From Burhinus oedicnemus (lineage: Eukaryota > Chordata > Aves > Charadriiformes > Burhinidae), in contig VFFE01007128.1 of assembly GCA_008921705.1 (NCBI GenBank), forward strand, positions 1,132,770 through 1,196,769: a DNA stretch of 64,000 nt. The letters run 5' to 3'. This document shows, in pieces, positions 21,599 to 35,745 of the stretch; within the stretch, counting starts at the first letter, position 1; each line of letters opens with the position of its first letter. A model generated the notes under the pieces. It ran no database searches. It saw only the letters and a program-made list of their open reading frames with translations, and was not told the origin of the DNA. Made by a program: the position numbers and the translations under genes.

Positions 21599-24299
21599 AA
21601 CTCCCCAACCTACACTCTATTTTCAGCCTACTTGCATTCCCAGAAAAGACAGGGGAAGAGAAGGAGATAGGAGATTGCATTTAAATTCTGGAAGGTAAAT
21701 CAAGAATATTAAGTTGTACCCAGATTTTTGAAATTCTGAGTGGTTTGTTGTCAGTCTCATTGCAGTAAACTAGAAAGCTCCTATAATTGTTTCAGCTGAT
21801 CTCAACTGTATTATTCCACAGAGTAAGAAGCTGGTGTTTGCAATAAACTCAAACTGAGCCATTTAGTTCCTCTTAGGTCAAAACTAATGTGCTCACTTTT
21901 ATTCAGAATTGATCTAGAAGCTGATAATCATAACCAGCTGGTAGGCAATGAGCCATCGTCTGTAGCATTAACTGAAATCTTTTAGGCATCTAAAGGTGAT
22001 GATGCATATAGAGTAGACAGAAGGAGACGCATTCACAAATACACTCTTTGAGTTCACATATGCTGTCCTGGGTTTTTTGGATAAAGATGAAAAAATGCTT
22101 TTGGCTTCCTTCTGTTCTCTGAGCCTCTAAACTTCATGTCGTATGAGCTGTGAGAATATATTGTACAACTGATGTGTGCTCACCCATGTCCCTTCCTACA
22201 ACTCCAGAGGCTGTTCAAAGTGCCGGTACTTACTTAAAGACTGTGACTATATGGGTCAGCTTTGTTTTGAGAATACATATAGAATATTAAAATTCTTTTG
22301 AATAGTTATTGAAAATGGGATCTGGAATTCTGACTCTTCCTGAAAATCACTGGATATTTTTCATTACTAAGCTATTTTTGAAAGTTTTATCTTAACTCTA
22401 GCCACGATCCTCCAGCATAGTGTTTCCCTCAGTCTTTGTATTTTTGACTGTTCTCTTGGGTGAAATTTTCAAGTGCTGGGAGCAGTTAGTTTTTAAATAG
22501 GAATTATATTTGGTATGTCCCTAGAAGAAGAGGTCAAGTCAAAAGACACACTAAAAAGGCCTCATAACAGCTATGAATAAGAACTATCCATTTTTCCTCA
22601 TGTGGACAGGCAAGCATAAAACAAGCAAAATTGAAAGAGGTCGGAAAAAGAGACTGGAAAAAGAAATTCAAAGACCAATGCAGATGATAATGCAGAAAGT
22701 CTGTTTGATAGGGTTCTCTGTAGCTGTAGTGTTCTGTGCTTTCTAAGATGGCTCTTGAGGCGTTAAAATCACATAGGTGGTGAGAACATACAATTAAAAT
22801 GTGAAGGAAAATCGTTTACTTTTTTTGTAGATTTTTCATGTAAGCATACACCAACTGCTGTGTGTTAATTTTCTGAGTGGATTATGTATTCATGAGATGC
22901 AATATGAGAAATTGCTCATGCAATCTATTTGAATAAATGACAGGATATACTGACAATGAAATGCAGGTGTATGAAAAGAGCACGGCAGCTAGGAAGAGTA
23001 AAAAAAAAGTTCTTGACTGTACACTGTCCTTCAGTCTCATTTTGATATCTCTGGCTGAACTCCCAAGCGAATAACAAAAAGCTGGCAACCTTCATGCAAG
23101 CCAGAAGGACTTAAATAAATGTGAAAACACTGACCTTTCTTGTTTTTTTGATACTTTCTGCTGCTAAATTACCATGTACAGTTGTTTAAATTGCTGCAGG
23201 AGGGGAGATTGTAAATAGATGCCTACAGTCATGTACGAAATCCTAGGGAGTTAAAAGTTTGTTTCAAAATGACTATGAAATCAATTTGCATCCCCATAGT
23301 AGCTAATGGTGTTTCCAGAACCATAAATACCAGTTGTTAAACTGAAATGCGTTTTTCCACTGTAACAGGTACAGTTGAGTCACAGGCATGAAAGCCTCTC
23401 TGCCCAGTCCCTTTAATGTAGTTCAGACCTACTCTCTGAAGAAATTTAAATAACACAGTCCTTGCGCCAGTAATCCTCTGTATTTTCTCAGGAAGCTCGT
23501 AACATTGCCAGTTACAGGATAAGTTTTTGAGATATCTTTGAGAACCAGGATTGCATCAGAGCCTAAATTTGCAAGAGCTTAAACACTTTTGAATGAAAAT
23601 TTGCTTTTAGGGAAACCTTGGAATAAAACAGATGCATAACCCTTTTTGGTTACCTTTTGGTAAAGAGGAGGAGAGGGATACAAAGGGAAATGGTAAGTCA
23701 CGGGTTTTGTCTGCAGAAAGTTTTGGACTGCAATAAACTCAGAGTGCTTTTAGAATATTAGTTGTAACTGTCTGACAGAAGTCTTGATCACCTTGTATAT
23801 TGTGAATTTGTGGGGGACAAAGGAATAAGATGCACAACAAAACAAAATCAGAAGATTTCTAGCATGGCTAGGCATTCCCAGAAATGGGTAAATCTGCAGT
23901 AAATATTTAATGAGTCCTGTTTGGTGATGGTTTGGTTTTTTTCAGGTCTATTTGTTTGTTTTCTTTTGTTTTCCCCTGACATTTTTTATTCGTGGTTACG
24001 TTAAGGCATTATCAAGGTCTGCTGCCCTGGGATCCCAGGGATTCCCAGAGCCTTAAGAAATTTGGTTTAGTTGAAGGATTGGAAATCTAAGGACAGTTAA
24101 TCACTGGAATAAATTATTGTGGGATCTGTGACTTTTCTATGACCGGATGTTCTTCGGAGTGGCTGGGAGGCCAACAGTAAAGAATGGGGTTGGTATTACA
24201 CTGATGTTACAATATGGAATGGATGACTTCTTTAGTTCCTTACTAGTCCCATTTTCTATATGAAAAGTGAGACAATTGGTAATGAATTTTGTTTGTTTG

Positions 24300-24368
24300 A
24301 AAAAAAAACCAAAACACCACAAAACCAAAAAAAAAAAACCCAAAACCCAACAAATCCCCAAACCCAAC
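24300..24368. repeat. C/A-rich low-complexity tract
   Basis: Nearly all A and C, with runs such as A12, CCCAAAACCC and CCCCAAACCC; the minus strand is therefore G/T-rich. The pattern is irregular, not a clean tandem repeat. Confidence 0.9.
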
Positions 24369-25617
24369 TATATTAACATAATAAGAGAAGGAATCACACT
24401 TTAATGACCTCTTTTATGAGATTATCCTCTCATGCTGTTACAAATAATGAGTTTGGCTCTGACATTGAGTTAATATATGGTAAACTAACGTGAAGGAAAG
24501 ATCAGGCCCTTACTGTGTAGGTGTTATATTTAAAAATTGGTCCAGATTACCAATGTCATGAAGTTTTCATTCTGGCAAAAGGATCTGTGTTACTAGACTA
24601 TTAAATTATACAAATATAATGCTGATACTATTTTGAAATGTAAGATTATGATATTCTGATGTGAAAAGCATGAGATGGGAGTAAATGTAGCATTTTCTGC
24701 TGTAAATTACAGTTCACCTTTTTATGATGTAGTAAAATGTCATCTGCAAGGTAGATGATTTGATACAGGGAACTACTCTGCAAAGCTGTAAGCACTTACA
24801 GATTGTTTTGGCTTTGGGTGTGTTTGTGTGTATATTTTTGCAGCACTCAACTATTTATATCTTGAAAATTGAAATGAAATTTAATTGAAAATTCATTACT
24901 TGGCCTCATAGACTCATGATTGTAGGCTCAAAGAGACAGCACATAAATAAGGACATTTTTTGAAGAAAATGCATAATTAGCTTGGGAGTATGGAATGGAG
25001 TCGAGGCTGTACGTTCCCAAGTGAGTTTTGCTCCCTTTATGGCATCTTTGTACCCCATTGATTCTCAAAATCTTTTCCACACAATGGCATATCTTCAGCA
25101 GGGAAGATGTTTTTTGCAATCTCAGGCTGTCTGGGATGACTAGAGCATCCCCCTGACAGATTGCTTATATGGCTATGAACGTTCTGAAGGATATTAGACC
25201 TAGGTCTTTCATTTTTTGATTACCATTCTAATTAGCAGGCTATAATATACTTAAGGATTACACTTGTTTGATGAGCTTCATCCACTAGGTACATAGCTCA
25301 GTTGAACAGCTTCTTCCGAGTCCTTTGTTAGAGAAGTCTGACAAGTGCATAAATAGATTAGGGCAGGAGGTGAACATGAAACTAGTCTAATGGGTGGTTG
25401 GTTCCCTTAGAGAATTGTCAGGGCTTTCGATCTCACTTCTAGATGTATGTGCATTGATTTTGCCTTGGAATCTCCCTAGGCTGCTGACTTTTGTCTGGGT
25501 AGATTCACCATTTGTCTAATATTTCTGTATGTCAGGCAGTCCAACAAGAACTGCTGTGCTGAGCTTCTCCTGGGCTGCTGCCTGCTGGAAACCTCAAGTT
25601 TTCCTGCTGTGCACATG

Positions 25618-25751
25618 TTTATAAACACGTAGTTTATAAAAAATGTACTACACAGTTCATCACTACATGTAGAGTATGTTTAACGTGTGACAACGTTAGA
25701 TGTACGGTGTATGCCCAGACCATGTGCATGGCACATGTACGGTACGTCTGG
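25618..25751. repeat. Cluster of short palindromes
   Basis: TTTATAAA occurs twice (25618-25625 and 25633-25640) around CACGTAG. At 25721-25737 CATGTGC-ATG-GCACATG is a perfect 7-bp inverted repeat, itself flanked by CCAGAC (25715-25720) and GTCTGG (25746-25751). GTACGGT motifs recur in between. The stretch has more CpG than its surroundings. Its function is unknown. Confidence 0.75.
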
Positions 25752-26869
25752 TTCTCACTAGAAGGGTTGCATTTCTACTGCCCTCACCAAGAAATCCCAG
25801 TTGAAAGCATGACAAACCTCATCTAGCTCTCAGTTCCAACAGGTTACTGAAAGAGAACATATTAATGCAGGCCCTTCTACTTCAGGAATGACAATTGCAG
25901 GATTTATGGCTAATATTTAGCCTTATTTTTTTTTTGTGAAGTGGTAATGTTAAAAATAGCAGAATTCATCCTTTGGTTTATGGATAAAGTCTTTCTAATT
26001 GCTGAAGATATTGTTACCAATTTTTCACTGACTCCTAGTAGTGGCTTTCTGGTTGTCCATGCAAAGCAATTATTGCATCTTGGAAGCTTCTCTAAAACTA
26101 TCTTAATAGCGTGGATTAGGTTCTGCTCACCATTGCACCAATGCATTTCTAAAGAGCTATGACCACGTAATAGCATCTTTGGCCCTCACCATGAAGAAAC
26201 TATTCCAGAACTGGCAAAATGACTGCAGCTTAGTGGTGAGAAAATATGCGCTGTATGAAATTTTGTTTTGCAAGAGCTAATGCTTTTTGGTTGTTGTCCA
26301 GAATGAATTTTCATCTTTAGTATACAATGAATAATTCTTTGAAAATTAACAAAATGTTTTATATCAAAGGCCTCCAACATAAAATGAATTTCTGAGGTTT
26401 AACTCATATTTATAAGCTTTTAATTTAAAGGACTCTAATTTACCTGTATATTCAAGAATCCTCTTTCTTTTCTAGCGTTTTAAGAATACAGAAGTGGCAA
26501 TACCGTTGTTATCCTCTCTGATGTAAATGTAAAAATTGGTGATTCTGCATTAGCATGTCCTGGTTAGTGTTCTCTGTTGCTGTAGAAAGGGATCTGTCAC
26601 AGGTTTGGAGAGGCTAGTTTGTCACTAGTTTGCTCTAGTATGAACAAACAAAATAAGGTCAACAACTGGAGAAAGCCATTGTAAATGTTGGGGGTTTTTA
26701 TTGCACTTTGGAGATTTCTGTATTACAACTGAATTTTTGGTTATGTGAGAAAGAAGCTATTCAAGTTAATGAAATGGAGCTCTGAAAGACAAAGCTCTTA
26801 GAAATCCTTTCAAGAAATTCTAGCTATTGATAATAGAGATCTGTGTAATTTTTAATCTGACTTCATTAT

Positions 26870-26991
26870 GTGGTGGGGTTTTGTTGTTGTGTGATGTTTT
26901 GTTGTTGTGGGTTATTTTGTTTATTTGGTTTTGGTGTGTGTTTGTTGGTGTTGGTAGTCTGGGGTCTTTTTGTTGTTTGTTTTTTTTTTTT
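26870..26991. repeat. G/T-rich low-complexity tract
   Basis: About 120 bases almost free of A and C on the + strand, with motifs TGGTGGGG, TTGTTGTTG, GGTTTTGG and a final T run. The open frame across it is an artefact of its composition. Confidence 0.9.
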
Positions 26992-29900
26992 AAGGTCTCT
27001 GGGGCCAGCAGCCTCCTGAAGAGGCTCAGGCTGCACTGCATGTCTTTAGAGAAGGTAGCACTTCTAATTTGCCACTGTACAGCTACTGCTTTTATATACT
27101 TTATATACTTTTAGCAGTTCTGCTGTCTTTGAAACTTAGATGGGTCTGTCAATAAGTGATAGTCTCTAGAGACTCTTCACCAGAGTAGCCATGTCATTAA
27201 ACTTTACTCGGGCCACAGTAATTCAGTGACAATACAGATATGTAATAAGCTTTCAGTCTGAAAAAATGGAGACCGGGTCTGTTTAAGGAGCTGCAGATAA
27301 CATGAAGATTATTATTAGGAAGTTTATTCTTGCATGTTGATATTCTCATGGTGAAAGTACATAACAATATGGCAAAGGGTCTGACAGAAATGGAAATGTT
27401 TTATTGTACTGATAAGGACCTCTTATAAAGATTAGATCTCATGGTGCCTGTCACTAACCTTTTACTTTCTCAAAGCTGAGCTGTACTTATTTTCAAGTAG
27501 ATAAGCAATGGCTAGTTATTTGTTTTGTTTTGGAATAGGAAGGATTAGAGTTTAGATTGCTTAAAAAAATATAAATTAATTAGTAGGTATTTGTTTTTGA
27601 AAGGAAAATATTGTATCTAGGGAAAAGTATTTTGCAGAATTAACAGAAATGATAATAGAATGAATTTGTGAAAAATATCTGTCCTGCACATTTCAAGTCT
27701 ATCAAAATCAGGAAGAGGTTTTGTTATTCTTTAAGAATTACTTTAAACTTAAAATGTTGCAGTGTTGCTATTTACTGATATTTGTAACAAGTTCTGCATA
27801 ATTCATTTGAAAATGATAACAACTTAAAATTTGAAAAACACTGCACAAGTCTGGGTTATTCAAGTTTTAATGGCTCAGAAGAGTTGTGTGAAGGTCCTAT
27901 ACAAATCCACAGAATTCTACCACACATATTTTGCATTGAGTATTTATCATATGTAGCTTTGGCTTTTACCAACATGTCTGATGATTTTTCCTACATTTCC
28001 TGGATTACATTTTCAATGGGCAAGATTTTTCAAAAGCAGTCAGCATTATCCCCATTCTCCATAGTGTCTGTCATACTGCCCTAGTGGGATTTTTAGGAGT
28101 TCAGCTGTCAGTCAGTAATCGATAATTCAATAATAAAAACTGTCTCATCTTTCTCTTTCTCCATAGATTTTTCTTTGCTATTCTGTCATATTTTCTCTCC
28201 TGATCATTTAAAAGCATGAAAAATACTGTGCCAGCTCCACTACTTTTTGCAGAGTGAAGCTGGACTTTAATTATAACCTTTGGAATTCAAATTGCCAATT
28301 GGTTTGGAATCTGGAAAATGCTGTATTCTATGCAAACCATTTCATAGGCACAGCAGACTAATTTCAGTCCTCTGCAGGATTAATGTTTTTCTTCTACATA
28401 AATCGCACCTCTTCTCTCTTCTGATTGCATCTCCTGCACCATAAAACTGCTCTGTGTCTGCGTATGTGCTCTGTGTCTGTACAGGAGTACAGTGAATGCA
28501 TAAGAAACGTAACTCTTTCCAAATTTTGAATTTATTCCTTATATGCTCTGCTATACTTGCATGCCAGCAAATCCTTTTGCACTCTGCATTTGCCCTAGGA
28601 AAGATTTTGGTTTTTTGAGGAGGAGGAGGCAGATGTTACCAATGTAATTAATCCAGTTTACATCTTTTTCCCTCAGTGCTCTTGAGCTGTCCTCTGAGAA
28701 GAGAACAGGTAGCAAACAGACTCCTTTTGCATTGACTTCTTATTACACTTTAAACCCATCCATATAGCAGCTATGTTCTGGGTTTGGGTGCGTGTACATA
28801 GACATGCTAAGTCTGATTTTGGACTTTTTGTGCTTAGTGACCATGCCACCTGCTGGGAATATTTTGGCCAAAGTTCCTTGTATAGCTCCTGATATTAATT
28901 ATCATGTATAACTTTTGAGTTTTAAATTGTGATGGTGTTGTCTGAAAATTTTGCACTAACATCTCAACTTCCAGCTCTCGGTGACATCTGTAGAGTCTTT
29001 CCAAATGCACGTGTTGGCTGGGGGTGGCTGAGAAGGGACAGAGCACTAATACATTGTTTGTTCCTTTCTTCTAATTTTTAATGTCATTCATAACTCCTGC
29101 TAGAGAGCTGGAATGTACAACAGGACAGAGCTTCTATTTACCTTTTGCAGATTGTTGGCTTGTCAAAACATTTATACTTCAGAAAGAAGTGGACTATTTT
29201 ACTGTACCTTTCCAGTGACCCAAATTTCAATTCAATATTGATTACTGGTTAGAGAGGGAAATGGAAGAAGTCTAGACAGGACTGTAATAAATGCAGTGTG
29301 ACTAGTGGTCTGAATGCAAGATGGAAGGCTGAGCACATTCTGATCCCCGATTTCTCATATTGAAGGTCCTCTCCCCTCTCACATTTCTGTTCAGATCAGA
29401 GAGTACCACCTGCTTTCAGACTCCTAAAATTTATAGCTGATTTTAAACTTAAAATTTCTTGCCAAACACACCAGAGATTCCACTCATGCAACTCTGACAT
29501 CTGCCATGTTAATAGTTTGACATATTTCTGGATGCAATTCAGACAACCTGACTATCCACCAAGCAGCTCAAACCTCTAGCCCAGCAGCAGTGGAGCTCTG
29601 TGTGTGATTGTCCAAGTGGGAGTAGGCCCAGACTGGTATTTGGGCTTCAAGTTTCAGATTTAGTGCCTTTTTTTTTTTTGCTTTTTTTAAAATTATTTTT
29701 AGAAGCGTCTATTCAATCAGCCTTCAGCAAGATGTTATAAAGCATGTACAGACCTCATTAAGCGTAGTCCATTGTTACAACTAAGGTATGTTTAAGTAAT
29801 TTCCTGAATGTAGGCCTTGCATTTCACTTTTATTACAAAAAAAAAGTCAAAATGGAATAACAGTAGAGCCATACAAAACCAGCTTTGTTAAACTGAGTTA

Positions 29901-32900
29901 GTAGTTCAGTAATTTAATTAAAGCTTGATAAAATTAGACCTACTTTAATGTTTTTTTCCCATGGCTCTCAATTACAGGTTCTTAAACCTTAGGGAAAGGC
30001 TAAGCTAATGGTAATTATATCGTGTCTTGCTTCTTTGAATGATTTACTCTCTTATTTTACGCCACACTGAATAGATATCTTTTTGGTTGAGCTTTATATA
30101 GACATGCTATAAAATATTCAGAGTAGACCTCAGAAGTATGCATTTACATGCTGCTTCATGGTACACTCTCAGATTTCTTTATCGTCAGTCTTGCAAGCCT
30201 AAATCCAGCCAACCATGCCCCTACTCCTTATAGACAGCTGAACACTAGGTAATGTTACCAGGCCCTGCGCTTATTAGGATTATTTTTCTGTTGTTGAATC
30301 CACTTTAACATCCAGTTTGCTCTCTCCAATGCCAATGGCAGAACTCTCTTGAGTTTCCCTGACGCAACTTGAGTCTTATAAGTAAACACTGCCTACTTGG
30401 ATATATGAGACTGCTTTATGAAATTCTTGGGACAGCCATACTATTTAGGGAAATGGGTGTCAATCCAGGTCCTTCAAATACCATTAAAAATGCACATTAA
30501 TATGTGGTGCCTAATCTGAAGATCACACATTAGTATATTTGTAAGTTTCTGGATAAAATCTAAGTATCTGAATGTATACTATATGCATATATGCTATCTG
30601 ACAGCAGGTATAATTATCTTCAAATCCAAAATTCACACAATGCTTGTTGGAGCAAATATTTTCAGTTTGGTTGTAGTTTACTGATCTTGTTCCTCAGTGG
30701 AATATCAAAATCTTTTGTGTGTCGCCTAAACTCTTCTGTGTCAGATGTTAGGTATCAAAAGTTTGGAAATCCTTGTGATGAGGGGCTCTCACTACATGTT
30801 TATGCGCACAAGGGCTTGATTTTTGCCTTTGATATGATGTTAAAGGGTGAGACATTGGTCAAAGAATGTCTGGGGTTTTTTTCATCAAAAGGACAACCAC
30901 AGGGGGAGAAAAAAGTCCCCCTTGTATTCTAGGTGTAAGTCGATTGCTTTAATCAGTGTTTCATCAGGAATGGTCCTATCATAGCACAGTTTTTATGTCA
31001 TGTTCCTCATGGTGGAATATGAACACTTAATTATGGTTTCTCTAGGAACAACCTTGGTTTTTTATTCTTTCAACACATTGTGCAAATGCTTATAAAGACT
31101 CAAGTAACATGGTCCTGTGAGGTTAGATTGACTTTCCTAGTGACTAGATTTTGGGAAGGATGTCGGCAAGCCTGCTTAGTGTGATTGTCCTGGTGTCAGG
31201 AAAGATTTTCTGAAGGATATCTCTACATGTGGAATTACCTAGGAATGGATGCATACATCTAACTCACTTATTAAAGCAGCAGAACCAGCTGTTTCATGGT
31301 TTGTGTTTCTAATTCAGTTGCTTCTCAAAAATTCTATTTGTTGTTTTCACCTAAAAATTCAGTTCTTTTTCATTTCAAAAGTGGCTGTAAGTTTAAACTG
31401 AGAATTCATTTCCTTTTATGAAATAATTCTGAAAAAATGTGCTATTCTGCCTTAATAAAGTCATTTAAAGCTTGTCAAGACATTCATATTAAATAAAAGC
31501 CAATTGATAAAGACTTTTATTGTTGTAGGTGGACTCCAAGATAATTGTTTTAACATATTTCTTTAAAATCATAATATACAGGAAAATGGCAATAGCAGAG
31601 CTTTTGCATTAAAAATTCTTTCATTCAGTAACTTTGGTTTCAGTTTTGAATAACTTAAATGCATGTAACACCACACAACTACACAGGTGCCTAGACCCTG
31701 CATTCACTGAACAAAAAAGTAGTGTTGACATATATGTCACGTACCAGTGGGATTAGAAGGGGCTCAGCTATGTGTGCAGTACTAGAATTTTGGCTTGTAA
31801 GATTGGTTTGTGTGTTTGTGGTGTGCAGTGATTGATTGTTTTTTGGGGGGATGGTGGTGTTTTTCTGTTGTTATTTTTATTTATTTTATTATTTTCTTAT
31901 TTAACATATCTAAAGGTGCAAGCTTTGCTTTCGTTCTTTATTTCTGTTTGATTTAAGGCAAACATCAGGAAATAAACATGAGACTGAACTGACTGTTCAG
32001 AGTTGGTTGATTTACGATTAGAATACAAAGGCTACTGATGCAACGTGATTTGGAGGGAACTCCTCCTCTCCTCCCTGGCTTGTATGAACCAGGGCAGTTC
32101 ACATGAACCTCTTAAACTTGATTGAGTTCTGTTTTGTATGAAGTATGGTGTTTTGCGTGTTTTTCACATCTCAATTCAGTTCTCAGCATTGCCAAATCTG
32201 TCTTAACCTAAGGAGTAAAACCCAGAAATAATAATAATGAAGGAAGAATAAAATTAACTTTAATTTGTCTTTGGGATATCAGCTATGTAGCCCTTAAGTT
32301 TTAGAAAAAAACCCAAAACACTAGCTTCACAGTTTTAATGGTGCTTTGGGCATAGCTAAATTTTCTCTGTCACCAGAAGTAATCTCCAAATGTTCTCGTT
32401 CTTATGGAGTCATGAAGCTGTTTTTCTTGTCAGAAAACACTTGCTAAGAAGCAAATTCTAGAGAAAGAAATAAAATTATTGTGTGGGTTTATAACATGCT
32501 ATAAGTACATGTAAATTACACCATTTATCTAAAGCTCATTTATACTAGTCAGATTATGAAGCTAGTTACACTGAAGATTGAACTCAAGAATGTTGTATTT
32601 TTTCTATTGTTTTTTTTCTTTATTTCTGTGTTGAGATATTAGAGCCAACTCAATGTATTACATACTCAAAATCCATTATATATAAGGAAAAGAGCTTACT
32701 GCCTCACAAAGTTAGTTACATAAAAGTTTATTGCTGTAGCAACTAAGCTGTTACTTTCACTGCAGATTAAAATTCAGACAAATATTTCTTTCATTGTTCT
32801 GAATGTTCACCTGTAAAGACAGCTCAGTTAGATGTGAAGATCCTTCTGAATGATAAAACATTTGGAAAAATTCTAAATGCATAGAAGTATCCATTTAAAT

Positions 32901-33179
32901 TCTTAGAATGTGGGACTCTCCCGAGGAAAAGAGAACAGATGAGAGAAATAGAGGGGGAGAATAAGCAGACCACAATATAGACAGAAATAGACAGGGGATG
33001 AATATACACACCAAGATTAAAAGGTATGAAATGTACAGTAGAAGATGTTTCTATGTAGGTATGCGTTGTTACCAGTCTCCTCTATAGCTCTCCATATTTG
33101 ATGCTTTGACCTCTAAAATCACAGTCGTGTACAGGGGGGAACAGTTTGATATATAGCAATCTAGATAACTATACAGAGA

Positions 33180-33545
33180 ATCTGGATAATTCAGGCTGAA
33201 AGGAACTTCAGAAGGCCATATAGTCACACCAAATTCCAAAGTATCCAAACTGCTGCTGTTTTATGAACTTGTACTGTGGTTTAAATGTTGCTATGCCATG
33301 AAATTCTACAAAATAGGTCTGGGAAAAACCTTGAAAGATAATCTCCTTGTCTGAAAGTCATGTCAACTATACTTAAGCAACTGTCAGAAGCAGTTTGTCC
33401 AATGTATTCTTAGAAATTCTCACTGCTAGACATTTCCATAACTGCTGCAGGTAATTTATTCCTGTGCTTTAGAGCATTGACTAGGCAATGCACTTCAGCA
33501 TTATAGCAGTTTAAGATGCCCTCGTACCACAATTCAGAAGCACAG
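33180..33545 (-). mobile_element. Ancient CR1-type LINE relic (minus orientation)
   Basis: A strongly decayed match to the 3' part of an old amniote CR1/L3-type consensus, recognised from several landmarks in order. GGCTGAAAGGAACTTCAGAA stands where GGTTGGAAGGGACCT would be. ATATAGTC follows it. Further on, a 'TGCAGGTAATTTATTCCTGT' piece continues GCTTTAGAGC and parallels the consensus LGNLFQCL-encoding antisense segment found in the younger copies. The 3' tail is on the left, so the element is on the minus strand. No open frame survives. Divergence is much greater than in the copies at 10822, 52488 or 60590, implying an insertion that predates them. Confidence 0.65.
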
Positions 33546-33560
33546 AGTACTCACTGAATT

Positions 33561-35229
33561 AAAGCAGCAGGAGGTAAGTAGACATAACTTCATTGATCTA
33601 ACTACCAAGTTCAAGATACTATATTAATTTTGTGTTCCCAAACAGGCAAATTTTGCTACATTTATGCTGTGCTTTGAACTGTCTCTTGTCATAGTAGTCG
33701 GAAGAGTATTTATCTTAGGATGCTTCAGCTGGAAATATTTAAATTGAGCCTAATTGAGACAGACTGAAAAAAAATCATAATAAAAGGACTGATCTGAAAA
33801 CAATTAAGTGTATACTTGGATAATTATGAACCTACATTAATTCAAGGACTTTTAGAAGAGGAATTGAGTGGAATTGTGTGAGGTATTTGCCTGGATTGTG
33901 ATACGAGTGCTGTTATGCTTGTGAAAGTTAGGTAACCATCAGCTGAAGTGGTTTGTACAGCTGTGAAAACAGCTAATCCATGCAATTTACATTTGGTCAG
34001 ATGGCAAAGGTTGCTGAATGATAGTAAAACTGGGAGAATGCCTGCATGGAGGCTTTAATTTTGGGAATACAAGTGCAGAATTCAGTACATTAACCCCTGT
34101 GTAAATAAGGCCCTCCAGGCTTTCCAGAGCTGCAGAGTAGTTCAGCTAACACCAGTATTTTGCTGAAGGAAGGTTGCTTTATTATGCTAAAAAATGCCAT
34201 TAGATTTCTACAGAGTGGCAGCGTAATGATGTCAATAATGCTGCAGAAGCCTCTGTGTGAAAGTCTCATCTTTAGTCCTTGCTGCTAGGGGTTATCACGA
34301 CTTGCTACTTTCATGATGATGTAGGCAAAAATATGCACTACTAGGTTATCTATTATTGCTGTCACAGCCCAACCCTCTCTGCTGCTAACATAAGATGGAA
34401 TTATAAGCATCAAAGAGAAATGAAAAATCAAATCAAATTGCCCACTGAGTGACTCAATTGCATTTTCTGTTTATTAGATGTGATGACATGATAAAATACC
34501 ATCATTCCTGGGCAGTCTAGAAGCAATCGCTAGCAATTTCTTTGATAGCTCTCTTTTTAGGCTCTGTCTTTATTTCCAATCTGCACAAGAAGGGGTATTT
34601 ATCTGCATAAATTTAGCTGTTTTGCTTGGATTTCTATGTTTGCCAGCTTGTCTCCTAGTCTGCCTAGGAGAGATGGAAACACCTTCAGAGGATATTTGAG
34701 TAGGTGTTGAACTCTGAATCACTGTCTGGGAGAGCCTACTGAAGCCTCTTTTTCCTTGTTTTGTTGAGCAAGTTGCCTTCTTTACATAATAGTTGAAAGT
34801 TAGGCAGAGTGACTTTCCCCCTTGATATAATGTGACCCCTCTGGATGTAAGCTGACAAACTCTGTGCCACGCTTCTCCTTTCCTCCTTATTATTCTTGGG
34901 ACTAGGGTATATATGCAAGGAGCAAAGTCAGGACAGACCAGCCTTTGGGAAGAATAAAAATATAAGATGATACAAACCAGGAGTACATTAGATGTCCTCT
35001 GAGACCTGTCTAATTTGGGTCGTCTTTAAATCTCTGGGACTTCACAAATAGACATGCTGCTTATTCTTTATGACTTACAACCACTTGAGAGATAACAGCA
35101 TGGAAATAACCATATAAATAGATTTTTTTGAAGTTTTTCTTTTTTTTTTTTTGTAATAATAAAAACTATAGCCCAAAGTCCTGCCTCCAATAGAATTCAA
35201 AAGCAAACATCTAGGATGGAACATGAGAA
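33561..35229. other. Unique DNA, possible conserved noncoding stretch
   Basis: No gene is recognised. The part from about 33900 to 34600 is free of simple repeats and of recognisable transposons. It has balanced composition with TAAT-type and other transcription-factor-like motifs, the look of vertebrate conserved noncoding sequence. This cannot be confirmed without alignment. A T-rich tract follows near 35127-35152. Confidence 0.35.
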
Positions 35230-35239
35230 CAGGACAAAC

Positions 35240-35745
35240 ATATCTGACCAGCATCCTTTAGGCCTTTCCTCAGCTCCAAGTATTTTTAATACAGAAACAT
35301 CTTGAGGTGATATGGTGTCAGTGTAGTCTAACTGATGACAGATATCTATTCTGTGAATTTGTCCAGTTTCTCTTTAACCCGTATAAACTTTCAGTGTCCT
35401 ATAGCCAGGAGATCCATAGCTCTACTACTTTTGTATGAAAAAACCACCTTTTGTTTGTTTTGGGCTTGGCACTTTCTACTTTATTTGAGGTCACTTAGTT
35501 CTTGCCCTGAAGGAGATGGTGAATGGGCCATCTCAGTGTACTGTCTCTGTGCCATTCACAGTTTTAAAGATCTATCTCATATACCTGTTATTTGTTTTTC
35601 CAGATTTCAAAGTCTTGGTCATTTATGGCAGACGTTCCCTACCTTTTAAACAACCTTGTTTCCTCTGTGAATTTTGTCTAGCCCTGCTTTTTGAGAGGAG
35701 ACTAGAACTGCACACAACACTTCCCGCTGCCCCCCTTACCCCCTT
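35240..35745 (-). mobile_element. Ancient CR1-type LINE relic (minus orientation)
   Basis: Decayed sequence aligns by eye with the antisense of an old CR1 ORF2 C-terminal region. A 'TGTCCAGTTTCTCTTTAACC' segment corresponds to the 'AACTTATCTAATTC..TTTGAACCC' consensus region. It is followed by a CACTTAGTTCTTGCCCTGA-type segment (CCTAGTTCTTGTG in the consensus), by TAAAGATCTATCTCATATACC, and by GCCCTGCTTTTTGAGAGGA leading to ACTAGAACTGCACACAAC. The last element is the hallmark 'ACCAGAACTGCACACAG' of reverse-oriented CR1 copies. No intact frame remains. The boundaries are approximate. Confidence 0.65.

Larger units (their letters stand above)
20118..33174. other. AT-rich noncoding DNA with simple tracts
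   Basis: Thirteen kilobases with no recognised gene or long repeat. Simple tracts are listed separately at 21581, 24300 and 26870. Other small items: a duplication of TTTATATAC at 27092-27109, a GCTCTGTGTCTG direct repeat with 20-base spacing near 28450-28482, and paired palindromes near 25618-25751. The open frames here are all short and lack motifs. Confidence 0.5.

Noticed and set aside
30591..30932. 113-codon open frame on the + strand
   Set aside because: No motif, no plausible splice boundaries and no supporting neighbours.
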